Origin: Gnetum montanum
Lineage: Eukaryota; Streptophyta; Gnetopsida; Gnetales; Gnetaceae
Reading direction: 5' to 3'
DNA length: 64,000 nt
Assembly (NCBI GenBank): GCA_015680685.1
Contig: MNCI01000596.1
Span: 539,559-603,558 of the forward strand
Part shown: one piece after another, positions 22,161 through 33,028 of the stretch
Layout of the letters: every line of letters starts with the position of its first letter
Position numbering within the stretch: position 1 is the first letter of the stretch
Translations under genes and position numbers: made by a program
The notes under the pieces: model-generated
Seen by the model: the letters and a program-made list of their open reading frames with translations, nothing else
The model's database searches: none
Told to the model about the DNA's origin: nothing

Positions 22161-22800
22161 CATCAAAAATTTCTTGAAAATCGAGAAGCCATTGGTGGAA
22201 CTCACAAAGAAAGACACTCCATTTGTCTAGACCAAGGAATGCGAATCCACATTCCAAACACTCAAGCAAAAACTCATAGAAACTCCAATTCTATAGGCAC
22301 CCAACTGGTTTAGACCTTTTCATATGATGACAGATGTGTCTAATTATGCATTGGGAGTTGTGCTTACATAGTTGGATGACCAAAGATGTCCATATTACAT
22401 CCACTATGCAAGCTAAAGCATTGTGGGTGCTCAACTCAACTACACCACCACTGAAAAGGAATTAATGGTGGTGGTGTTCGCCTTAGAAAAATTTTGACAC
22501 TATGTGCTCGGGTACAAGGTGTTTGTACATATTGACCATAGTGTCATTCGGTTCCTAATGAACAAATCAACAATGAATCCTTGTATCATACGGTGGTTGG
22601 TGATCCTTCAGGAATTTGACCTTACTATGGTAGATATGAAGGGAACTGAGAATGTGGTTGCTAACCACTTATCTCAGTTATGATGGGATGATGTAGAGGA
22701 GGATGAGGCACTCTCCGATCAATTTCTAGACAAACCCCTCTTTGCAGGCACAATTGATAAGGAGATGCCCACAGGATTAACATGGTTCAACGACATCCTC
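22161..22800 (+). pseudogene. RNase H region of Athila copy B
   Basis: Contains M-M-T-D-V-S-N-Y-A-L-G-V-V-L (first acidic residue kept), Y-Y-I-H-Y-A-S, L-N-Y-T-T-T-E-K-E-L (Glu kept), H-I-D-H-S-V-I-R-F-L (Asp kept) and N-V-V-A-N-H-L-S-Q-L (Asp of the last motif changed to Asn). About seven stops. It aligns with copy C 7755-8384. Confidence 0.8.
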
Positions 22801-22849
22801 ACTTATATCTCAACACAATAATTACCAAAAGAGTGGAACCATAGAAAGA

Positions 22850-24130
22850 AATAGTAGTTTTTTCACAAGGCCAAGCACTTCATGGAAATCAATGAAAACC
22901 TTTATAAGGTGTGTGCGAATGGCTTGGTTTGATGGTGCATCCATGATGTGGATACATTGTGCATCCTCTAGGATGCTCACAAGGGTCCTTGTCAGGGCCA
23001 CTATGCTGGACGATGCATGACCATTAAGATCCTACTTGTAGGATATTACTAGCCCACACTCTTTAGAGATGTGCAATGGTTTGCCCCCTCCTGTGAATGA
23101 TGTCAGAGAGATGGTGGGATAACCACAAGAATGGAGGGCTCCCAACAGTGGATCCAGCCATTAGAACCTTTGATATTTGGGGCATCAACTTCATGGGTCC
23201 CATCACACCCATGTCCAACAGGAAGGTGTACATCATCGTCACTGTAGACTACTATACTAAGTGGGTAGAGGTAGCAGCCATCACTGACTGTTCCTCAAAC
23301 ATAGTCACATGGTTTGTCCAATAACAAATCGTGAACAGGTTTGGGGTGTCACGTGCACTCATTTTGGACAATGGAACTCATTTCATGGGTACTACTTTTC
23401 GTAAACTTATGCAACACTTGGGGGTTGAACATAAATTTACAACACCTTATCACCCCCAAGCCAATGGGCAAGTTGAAGTCACAAATAGGGAGATTACAAG
23501 GATCCTAACTAGGACCATCAGCAAATATAGGAGGGATTGGAGCACAAAACTTAATGATGCCCTCTAGGCCTACCGCTCCACATGGAAACTTCTTATAGGC
23601 TACTCTCCTTGTGAGTTAGTGTACGGGAAACTACTGAAACTTCCAGTTCAGGCTGAACTCCAAACACTATCTACCACCAGTGACTTGGGTCTTGACTTAT
23701 CACTAGCATAATGAGAACGACTCATCAACTTGAATGTGCTAGATGAGAATCAATTAGTAGCCCTATCATCAAATGAAATCCATAAGGCCTATAATAAAAA
23801 TGTCATGATCTTAGGATTTGAAAGGTAACATTTCGACGTTGAGATAAGGTATTCCACTAGAACCCCACACATGTACCGCAACATACTAAGTTTCAAACAC
23901 TGTGGGAGGAACCTTATATCATTTCCAAAACCTTTCCATCTTGGGTCTTGCTTATACACAAACCTAAGGATCCCACAAAAACACAGTTAGTGAATACACG
24001 ACAATTAATACCCTTCCATGAACTCGAACAAACCAGTGCCACTACCCTCTCATCACATAGCCAACCTCGTTCCATTTTTCAGATCTCCTCCTCTCAACTT
24101 AGTCATGGGGGAGATCACCTTCCATGCTAA
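22850..24130 (+). pseudogene. Integrase region of Athila copy B
   Basis: The zinc-binding domain H-K-G-P-C-Q-G-H-Y-A-G-R is near 22980 and C-E-x-C-Q-R-D-G-G near 23090. In the catalytic core the first Asp is changed to Asn (W-G-I-N-F-M-G-P, near 23180). The second is kept (I-L-D-N-G-T-H-F, near 23363). The Glu is in V-T-N-R-E-I-T (near 23490). The conserved G-Y-S-P-C-E-L-V-Y-G follows near 23600. The last open stretch ends at the stop 24128-24130, overlapping the ATG of a hydrophobic ORF at 24124. Confidence 0.85.
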
Positions 24131-24513
24131 CCAATTCTACTAATCCATCAGTTGTTTTTGCAAGTTTTTGTTTTACAACATCATTTGTACATTTTCCATT
24201 CTTGCTTACTTTTTCTTTCTTTCTTTACTTATCTATTTATTTGTTTGTTTATTTTTATCAATATATTTGTTTTATACTTTTCATTAATAAGCCATCTTAT
24301 TGTCACAGGATGTACTGGTGCGGTTGTTTTTCTTTGCAATGGGTTGCATGCTATGGTCCACCTAATATATCTAACTCCCAGCTTTACATTGTTGTTCTAG
24401 GCAGTCACGTTAAACTCTCATTTCATGTAACAGGCAGTGAATCCACGTCATCTGCCTATCCACCCATCCCATGGTCTTCCTTCTTTTGGAAACATGCCAT
24501 CCCTTTCAATTAA
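24124..24513 (+). other. Hydrophobic ORF after pol in Athila B (129 codons)
   Basis: Starts M-L-T in a CCATGCTAAC context, overlapping the pol stop by seven bases. Residues about 10-55 are nearly all hydrophobic or aromatic and could span a membrane; the rest is polar. Copy C has an M-L-T ORF at the same place. The DNA is a T-rich tract, which alone produces such composition, so I list it only as a possibility. Confidence 0.25.
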
Positions 24514-26200
24514 ATACAACTTTAATTAATTCATGACTTACGTAGTTTTTAGACTTGAGAAGGACCCAATGGGTTGAACAGGGTGTGACTTCAAGGGGAT
24601 TGCAACATTCTTTGTACTTTTCTATTCCCTTGTATGCAAGCGTGTGTCCTCATGAACTTCTTACCACTCCATATCTTCTCCTAACTGGAAGTCACTTGGC
24701 AATTTGGCCTTGCATGGTGTGGTCCTCATCATTCAAAAAAAAAAGAAAAAAAAAGAAGAGAAGAGGATTCAAAGCACACCCCTTGGCCAAATACATGTGA
24801 AAATGCATGGGTCTTTGTATGGTGTGGTTCACAGAAAAAAAAAACAAACAAACAAACAAACGCATGAGAATTTAAAGCACACCCCTTAGAACACCTCTAA
24901 CGGGCTACACTTGTTATGGGACTTGCTTTGTCCCCTCTAACTTAGCCCTTTTTCACTTCCTCTCGCCCACTCATGTTGGAGTGGTGGTTGTTTGTGGAAG
25001 CATTTTTGTGACTTTAAGGGGATTGACTAGTCTTTGAATGTTGCTGCAAGGTCACTGCACGTGGTTGGTTTTGGGTTTGGACTAAGGATGAATCCTACTA
25101 GGTCACTTAATTACACACTTCACAAGGGATTTCATGTCACCAACATTAGGAATTCCATCTCATTCCCTCCTCTCTTCATCATTTGCTTCCCCTTATTCAC
25201 CTCACTACCAATTTTATGTCTTGAGTGTCTATCATGTTTTGCTTGAACTTCTAATTCCTTGGCTGGTTCTTATGGTTTTGGGTATTAACTTGCAGTCACC
25301 ATTAATTAACTATGGGGCCCATGGACTCCTGTGTTGATGATATGCAAGGGCTACTAAGGCTACTGCCTACTATGGGGAGGACCCACTTGCATATCCTTTG
25401 GTTCTGCTTGTTAATCTCCTATGCCCTTGATATGATTAGTTGATCATTTCTGTGCTAACCACCACATAGTCCCTCATTTGCAAAGTGTCATACTATGACA
25501 TTCTCCTCATTCTGACTCTCCTTCTAATTACAATCATCGTTCCTCTTGCACTCATACTGTTCTCTAGTCTTTGAAATCTTCAATCACCTTTGTGTTGTGC
25601 TCCAATTCATAGCTTTGGAATTTTTCTTCATTGGTCAACCTAGGTCAACAATCAAAGGACAACTGCGTTAACTAGGCCCCATATACGTAGCCCCCTGGAT
25701 TTACGCAGCATCGTCTATGCGGCCTCATCGACGCATGACAAAAATGCTATATATACCCATGTTGTGCCTTTGAATTTTTTCCATTTGTGCACATAGCCAG
25801 GAGAATTTTTCCATTTTTTCTATGCCATCACTTCTTTTTGAGCACAAAACATTTCTGCCATGTGTCCCAATCCAATCATTCTTTCAACCCTTTAGCAATC
25901 AGAGGTATGCTCTTCATCGTGGGTGGAGGAGGGGGGTGAGGTCTCTAATTATTATTATAATTGTTATTATAATTATTAAAGACTTAACACCTCTTAGGGG
26001 AAAAACAAGAAAAAACAAAAACAACACTATAAATTGCAACTCATGTCTTATTGTTTTTTCTAACCCCTCAATTATACTCTGAGGAATCTAATATAATGCG
26101 TGTGCCATTGTCATAGCTTGGTCAAAATGAGAAGGTGTATAATTGTTATTTTTAGCAACTTATACACACATTTTAATTTATGATTATGCTATGACTGCAA
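24514..26200 (+). mobile_element. Athila B spacer before third ORF
   Basis: Noncoding. Shares blocks with copies A and C (see their entries). Contains short A-rich runs (24737-24760, 24835-24861), a TTA/ATT-rich stretch at 25950-25980, and the U3-like block at 25640-25760. No credible gene. Confidence 0.65.
25640..25760 (+). promoter_or_regulatory. U3-like palindrome block with TATA box, internal to Athila B
   Basis: Contains GGTCAACCTAGGTCAAC, GCGTTAAC, TATACGTA, ACGCAGCATCG, ATGCGG and CGACGCATGA words, then CTATATATACCCAT (25747-25760). It looks like the U3-TATA part of an Athila LTR but has neither LTR end beside it. The third-ORF ATG is 453 bp downstream. Copy C has the same arrangement; copy A lacks it. 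Candidate internal promoter, by inference. Confidence 0.5.
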
Positions 26201-29056
26201 ATGGCACCCAAACCAAGGTATCCAAGAGAAGAAGGACCATCTCAACCAAGGGACAAGCGATTGAGAATGGGAAGAGGATGAGGAGCACAACCTCCAGAGC
26301 ATGCAGAGGGCTCACATGCAATTGGCCCCCTCTGCAAAGAACCTGACATGGAATTTGTTTGTCAGATTCCTGAAGTGGACGTCCCTGGTGAACAATCGCA
26401 AAGGGATGAGGCTCTTGTGGTAGCACCACAACTTAAGGTAACCTTGACCCAAGCCTGTATTGACACTATTAAGTCGAGGGAGCTGCAACGAACAATCCTT
26501 CAGGAGTTGAACTTCAGATTGTTTCTAGAGAATGCACCAGAGGAGGTCAAAACCCAATTGCAAAATTCTCCTATGTGGCTAATCATCACCTCTAGTGGTG
26601 AATGGTACCTAGGTGAAACTTACCTCTTTTGGACAAATCAGCAACTGGGGTCCAAAGTAAGAATCAAAGACATTCATGTCTCTTACTCTGTTGAAGCAAT
26701 TGCATAAGCTTTAGGGTTACTAGAGGTTGGAGTTGATGTGGCAGAGATTTCTAAACAAGCAGACCTCAAGGTAAAGGGGAAGTGGATCAGGTAGTGCTAT
26801 GGGATAGAATGCAAGGAGTTTGGCACCCTAACCATTGTGGAGAGGGTTTATTCAAAAATCGTGTCTTACCACTTGAATCCAATGATAAGACCCAACAAGA
26901 TCATGACCTTCTCTACTCATGCATGTGTCACTCTAAGTGAAAAGTTCCCCATCAACCTTTCATAGTTACTTTTTCTGGAGATTGAAAAGAGATTTGCTGA
27001 AAATGAAAGTGGAAGACGAGCTCTACCCTTTCCCTATCTAATCAAAAAATTGTGTAAATGGGTAGGGATAGCACAATACACCAATGACACACTTTGTCAT
27101 GCCCCAATTGCCTCATGGTGAGAGATGATGAAGGACAAGAATTTGACCATAAGACAACTCAAGGAAGAGTAGAGACCACCTCCACCACCTGCGCAAGTAA
27201 CTAGGTCGGGCTTGTAAATAATTGTAGAACACATATGTGAGATCTGACAATTGCTCTTGAGCCAACAAGAGCAATCAGTAGGAACTGGTGGAGGAGAAGA
27301 CCCTGTAGTTTATCACCCTGAGATGAGCCATCTTGAGAAAGTGGCTCAATGAGTGAGTTTGCTAAAGAGAGCAGGGCAGATGTTTTTTGTCACCCGAGCA
27401 TAAGTACCCACTAGAACTAATCCCAGTGTTCAAGAAGTAACGATGTCCACCCAACAATTATTTCTTGAAATTTTAGGAAATGTTGCTACTTTTTTGATGA
27501 AGTTGGAGGATGGTAAGGGGGTGACTGTCCTGGTAATGCAACACTAGGGACAAGAAGTTGCGGTTGAAGTGGTTGCTAACATAATCACTACGATACTTAA
27601 TGCACCTATGATGCTTGTATCAGATGTACATGGACTTGAAGATGTACAGATGTTTGCAGGAACTTCACATAGTAGGATCAACGCATCCCAATATGAAGAG
27701 TTGTTGGACTAATTGGTGGGAACCGAGTAACTAGTTTCGAATGTCTTTGATCTTCCAAACAACATTATTGAGACCCAGTCATAGTTGCTTTCAGCAATGG
27801 GCAAGTGCCTCATCTTGGAGGGGCAACTTGAAGTGGCACAAGCGGATCATCAATGCTTGGCTATGGAGGTTGCCTAATTAAGGACCCAACTTGCTAATGT
27901 AGCTCTTCTCAACCATGAACTCACCAGGGATGAAGCTTTTCAATGGCTTCAAACCAAACCTCAGAAGGTTGAGGATGAGCAGGAGATGAGAATCTTTAAC
28001 AAGTCCTTAAAAGACGCTCATGCTTACCATCTAAATAAGGACTTGGTAGAGATTCGCTAGGAGAATGTTAGGCTAACCGCAGAAGTTCATCGCTTGTGCA
28101 ATGTTGGTGTGGAGAATCAACACATGAAAAAATTCATCCATCAATAACAGGAGTAGCTAGCTAGGGTAAACACTAATGTGAGGTGATTGACAGCTAAAAA
28201 TTGTAATCTGTCTATGGAGGAAGTTCGAGCCTTGTGACAAAAATCAACAATTGAAATCGCTGCTTAGAAAAATAAAGCCCTTATATTTGAACGAGTTAAA
28301 AATCATTATAGGAACCAAGTGGGATTGCAAAAAAAGGTCAATGAAAAAGAGATTCAAGTCGCAAAGGCTAAAATGAACCAGACACTCCAACAGCTCAAAG
28401 AAGGAGGTGAGGTATGGCAACCCATCTTCAACGGATTGAATGCCTACAATTAGGCTAAGATTTGTCTTAAGGAGCGACAGATTGAAGAGATGATGGAGTA
28501 CATGGAGTTAGCCAATCTCCATTATGCAAACCTGGCAATGCTAACAGCTGGAAGGCTATGGTCAGACCTGGAGAAGCAAGTGGCCACCTCGTATTCTTTA
28601 TACGAGGGTGAGTTCCAAGTGCATAAAGAGACAAAGCAAAAGCTAGAAATAGCCAATGCGAAACTTGAAGTTCTTCACACTCATGTTGAAGGACAAAGTA
28701 CAGTTGCAGAGAACTTGGCTTGACGAATGAATGACTACCAGTAGTTGCAAACATCGATCAGAGCGTTCGACATCAAACAAAAGAAATTCATTGCTTGGTT
28801 CATCAATTTGAAGGAACTTTTTCCTGCACTTCCATGTCCTTGGGATGTCCCTATTTCGACACACATTAGTGAAGCTACCTGAATAGTGAATGATCCCAGA
28901 AGTAAAGAAGATAAAATGAGGGCATTTTGGAGGCTTTTCGATTACCTTCGGAAGGTGTAGCTACTGCAGGGCAACTGTTACCAACGCCACAACAACCACA
29001 TGCGTCAGAAGCTGGTGAAGGCCCGTCAGAAGCACCACCGCAAGGGACAGTGTGAC
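26201..29056 (+). pseudogene. Third ORF (env-position ORF) of Athila copy B
   Basis: The ATG at 26201 opens M-A-P-K-P-R-Y-P. The first 170 codons are in one frame with a single TGA at 26278, then stops become frequent. Residues about 75-300 form the plant transposon-protein-type domain usual in Athila third ORFs (S-P-M-W near 26568, Y-H-L-N-P-M-I-R-P near 26870, F-P-Y-L-I-K-K-L-C near 27032). From about 27780 to 28860 the product is Glu/Lys/Gln/Leu-rich with heptad-like spacing, a long coiled coil. I see no signal peptide, fusion peptide or membrane anchor, so an envelope role is not supported. Product function is unknown. Copy C keeps only the first half. Confidence 0.75.
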
Positions 29057-29260
29057 CTTCTTTAGCAACTTTAGCATTTTTTGGCAAGGTGTTCAATTTT
29101 GTCTCTAAACACCACAATTTTGTAATTTATTTTTTTCCATACACTCGGGCACTTGGTATGTTAATAGAGTCAGTGTGTGTAAATATGTTTTGTTGTATGT
29201 TCTGTCACTAACTTCATACCTTCCAAATTGTAATAAACTTGAGGATGAGTTTTCACTCAA

Positions 29261-29271
29261 TTGTGGGGGTA
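29261..29271 (+). other. Polypurine tract of Athila copy B
   Basis: TTGTGGGGGTA directly precedes the LTR start TGATGAAG; conserved in copies A and F. Confidence 0.85.
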
Positions 29272-30165
29272 TGATGAAGTGTTTAGTTGATATGTTGATT
29301 GGGCCATGTTAATGGAGCCTCGTTGACACGACTGTGTTGATGTGACCCTATTGACGTATCCATCCATGCATTAACACAACCCCATTAATGCAGAGTTTGT
29401 CTCTTACTATAAATATGCATGCACCTGTAGCATTTATGGCATCTTTTGCAGTAGTTGTAGTGAAACTCTTATAGTTTGTTCTCGTAAAAGTTAGAATATC
29501 TTTCCAAGTTCCTACAGTAGGTGTGAGAAATGTGTATAGCTCTTTATTCGAGCGCTAATGTAATTGAGCCCATTGGCGTGACTGGCAATAAAGACGAGCT
29601 TTTTGAGCATTCCTTGCAATATTGGATTTAATCACTTAAGCATTTTAATAGTTTAATGTTTCCATGCTTTAATAATTTCAAAAGCTTTTATTGTTATCAT
29701 TTTACAGTTATTGTCCTTTCATATTTTATGAGAACCATAGGCACAACCATCTTGAACATAAATCAGACACTTGGTCACCCAGTGATGCTTAATGTCTAGT
29801 AACCCAGTAGTGGTCAGGGTATGCTTAGGATGTGCACAGAAGATGGGATCAGTTGTGTATGCTAGGGAGAGTTAAACAACAGGGTAGAATAATTATAGAT
29901 TACACAACTTTTCTTTCTTTACAATTAAAGAACTAGACTTTTAAAGATAAAAAAAAAACCAATAAAAATCATTTGCCTCAATCTCACTTAACCATCACTT
30001 TAGAACACCAAAAGTGAGGTTGGGAAGACAACGACCATTCTAACCAAGTCTTGCTGGCTAGAGTTTGGTGTATGCAAGTGCTTACAGTCTACAGAATTTG
30101 ATTGAGTCACATGTGAACACCCATGATTTGTATGGTTGGGTGTAGGGGTACCTCACCACTCATCA
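29272..30165 (+). repeat. 3' LTR of Athila copy B
   Basis: 894 bp, partner of 17118-18012. The TATA box is CTATAAAT at 29407-29414. The GTTAAC palindromes of the 5' LTR are here ATTAAC, GTTAAT or ATTAAT, all transitions. Followed by the target duplication ACCAA. Confidence 0.95.
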
Positions 30166-30170
30166 ACCAA

Positions 30171-31879
30171 AATGTGCAAAAAGCCTTGTTGGAAAAGGTT
30201 AGAAAAGGAAGAACATGTAATGCATCTCTACATGAATATACCAACTACAACAAACATGTAAATCCAATCAATATGAAATCCTTGTTACAATGCTAAAAGC
30301 TACTCACAATTTATTGCAGTTGTCGCTATAATTGCGAAAACAAGAATGAAAAAAGAGAAGTGGGAAGAATTATCATAGCTATGGAAAATGGGGATGATAA
30401 AGAAAGAGATCAAAAAAAATAACTATGGAAGTAGCTAAATCATCCTTTGAAACTCTATTATTCTACAAAGTATATATACAAATCAACAAAATCTTGTGTT
30501 TCAAATGAATGGATACCAAAATGTGCAGTTTTTATAATTAAGCATTGTACTAATGCACTTCTTATCAAACTTGTAAAAATAAAATACATCACTTGATGAA
30601 ACACTTATGAAGTGGTAGCTTCTAGTCTTGTGGGGTACTACATAGCCCTCATCAAGGGGTACTACGAGTTAGGATTACACAACTTATTCTACATGGTTCA
30701 CAACTTTTATTTCTTGATATCTCACAATCTAGGAATTTAAATGATGAATCATAAGAACCTATGAAATTCTCAAAATGAGTAGAATACATTCATGTAAATA
30801 AAATTTAGACACATAAATATCTCAACATGCTAGACATGTGTGATGATAGATGTATGCACTTTGATGAATAGCTCTTAGATTTTATCTCACAAGCCAAGAG
30901 AAGTTAATGCATATATATATATATGTGCATAATCACATTGAATCAAAATACTTCTATCTAATAGGAGAAAATAGTAACATTCATCTAGATAGCACAAACA
31001 TAGCAATTGTAGAATAGAGGATTTAATGTACATAAGTAGGTAAGATTCAAGTAACACATGTACCAAAAACACAAACACACAAGGGGATTTCTACTATAGT
31101 GTGTTACATAATCTTTTGTACCTAAGATTTGATGCATTTTGAAATCTTCATATGGTAGAGATTCTCCTATCAAAGTTAAGATGCTAACTAGAAAATAAGC
31201 TAGTCATAAAATGGTTTGAAAAGAAAGAGAATCAAATTTGAGAAAACCAAATGGTACTTATGTAGATCTAAGAAGGGTTGCATTGGTTTAGCTAAGGCTT
31301 CTTCTCATAGTTTGGCAAATTCTTCCTTTTAAGCTTTTTTTTTTCTTAAATGGTAGTAAGGTAAATTGTTGTGGTAGGTAAAACAACAAATTAGTGTGGT
31401 AAGAGTAGATTTGATATTTCTCTAGTAGATCTAATTTTTTTCTAGTGGATTTGATGTTTTTCCAAAATATATGATTTCTCCTTGTGGATTTAATTTTTCT
31501 TTCTTTGATTTTTCTTTAGCAAATTTGATCTATATAGAATTCCCATATGGGAGTTCTATATTACCTCTAATTTCTTTAACTAATGCAAAAATCTCTAGTT
31601 CTTCTATTGATGTGGATATTTCTATTAATTCTAAGAATGAAATTTTATAAGTTAGTGAGTAAAAATCTGCAATGCTTTTTTCTACTAATATTGATGTAAC
31701 TAAGACACTTGATTTTGTTTTTCTTAATAATGTATATGAGTCACTGGTAGCTAATTTTACATTGCAATATGTATTCATTCTTAATTTGGGTCACCTTTAT
31801 CATAATCAAAGTTTCTCTTCATAGTTTAATAATGTAATGCAAAAACATGATATTAAAGTCTTTCATGCTAGGTATTTTT
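30171..31879. other. Noncoding AT-rich sequence right of Athila B
   Basis: By insertion logic this continues the element D LTR from 17117, now on the right of Athila B. It contains a short (AT)n run at 30911-30924. I see no gene, and cannot identify the other end of the LTR. Confidence 0.35.
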
Positions 31880-32240
31880 TTTTTGCTTGTTGAGTTAAGT
31901 AATGCTTCAATGGTCTATTGTGCTTTAGATATAGGATCATTTATACATAAGTATTTAATCCTGATCATTTGTAAGTGGAATCCAAATTTTGATGTCAAAT
32001 TTGTAGAAAATTTTAAAACTCCATGCTTAGTCAAGTTATTTAATCTTTCATTGATTTTTCAAAAAATTGAACAAGAGATTGTTAGTTGTCTTGGTTCTAT
32101 AAAGCATATAGAATTTGTTTTCATATTATTTGATTCTCATGTAGTTGATCCCATTTTGTTAGGACGCATGATGATGATGAATCTTCTTAATTGTAAAAAG
32201 AAATTGGTATTACAAATAAGAAAGAAGAATTATGTTTAAC
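31880..32240 (+). pseudogene. Possible retroelement protease-like fragment
   Basis: A 130-codon open frame ending at 32239 contains A-L-D-I-G-S-F, which could be a decayed aspartic-protease active site (normally D-T/S-G), and 80 residues later D-P-I-L-L-G-R, like the L-G-x-x-W-L end of retroelement proteases. The spacing fits a protease, but the rest is not recognisable and no RT follows, so this is weak. Confidence 0.25.
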
Positions 32241-33028
32241 TAATCACATATTACAATCTTCTCAATTCTTGCATATTTTATCATTGTGAATGACATTTTT
32301 TTAATGCTTATTCTTTTTTTGAGATCAAAGATGTTGAGGAAAGAACAAATATGGTGAAGTTAAAAATAAAAAAAATAATATGTAGTTTAAAATATGAAAA
32401 ATCAAATTATTATAAATGATAAGAATTATTAAATGATAATGAAGAAAGTAGAGAAGATAGAAGCTTTTGTGAATATTTTTTCTAGAAGTATTGATTAGTC
32501 CAAACATATAGCTTATAAAGAAAATTTTAAACCTTATATTAAGAAGCAAACTAATAATAATGGCCAAAAATTTTAACCTAAGGTTAATTGTGGTGGATAA
32601 TTAATTCAACATTCTATTGGTTCTTGCTCTTCTACAAAAGCTGGTATTTCTCTAAAACTTTCTATTATTACCTGGAATTCTTTTGTTGTTTTAAGTTCAA
32701 TCATGGATGTTGAAAGTGATGTAAATGTTATTAGGACTGAAATTGTTCTTCCTACAAATAATTAATTTTCCTCTATTTTTTAAATCATTATTTCAATTCT
32801 AAGTTTATACATTTGAGTAGATATCCCTAAAATTGGAAAGCTTTTTACTTTCCATATTATCTTCTTATTTGCTACTCAATGTTAAATACATGATGTACTT
32901 TGAAATTTTTTGCTTATTATGCATATTATATTTAGGGTTTGACACCCCATCCCTCACTTCCCCTAGCCATGCCATGCACAGGATAGTAAGGCATATAGAT
33001 GGTTTCTAATGGAAGAAAAGCTAGGTTA
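32241..33028. other. Noncoding AT-rich sequence
   Basis: No ORF or recognisable repeat boundary until the E LTR end at 33029. Confidence 0.3.

Larger units (their letters stand above)
17118..30165 (+). mobile_element. Structurally complete Athila-type Ty3/gypsy element, copy B
   Basis: A 13,048-bp element with LTRs 17118-18012 and 29272-30165, flanked by the identical 5-bp duplication ACCAA (17113-17117 and 30166-30170). In order: LTR, tRNA-Asp-type PBS, gag, assembly gap, protease, RT, RNase H, integrase, spacer, third ORF, polypurine tract, LTR. By eye the LTRs differ at roughly 10% of sites, almost all transitions, so the insertion is old. Every coding region is broken by stops. It lies in the putative LTR of element D. 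Confidence 0.95.

Noticed and set aside
25640-25760. Internal block as a solo LTR insertion in Athila B
   Set aside because: No TGATGA or TCATCA ends or target duplication flank it, and copy C carries the same block at the same distance from the ATG.
31880-32240. Reading the protease-like fragment as an endogenous pararetrovirus
   Set aside because: No RT, coat-protein or movement-protein motif nearby, and only one weak active-site match.
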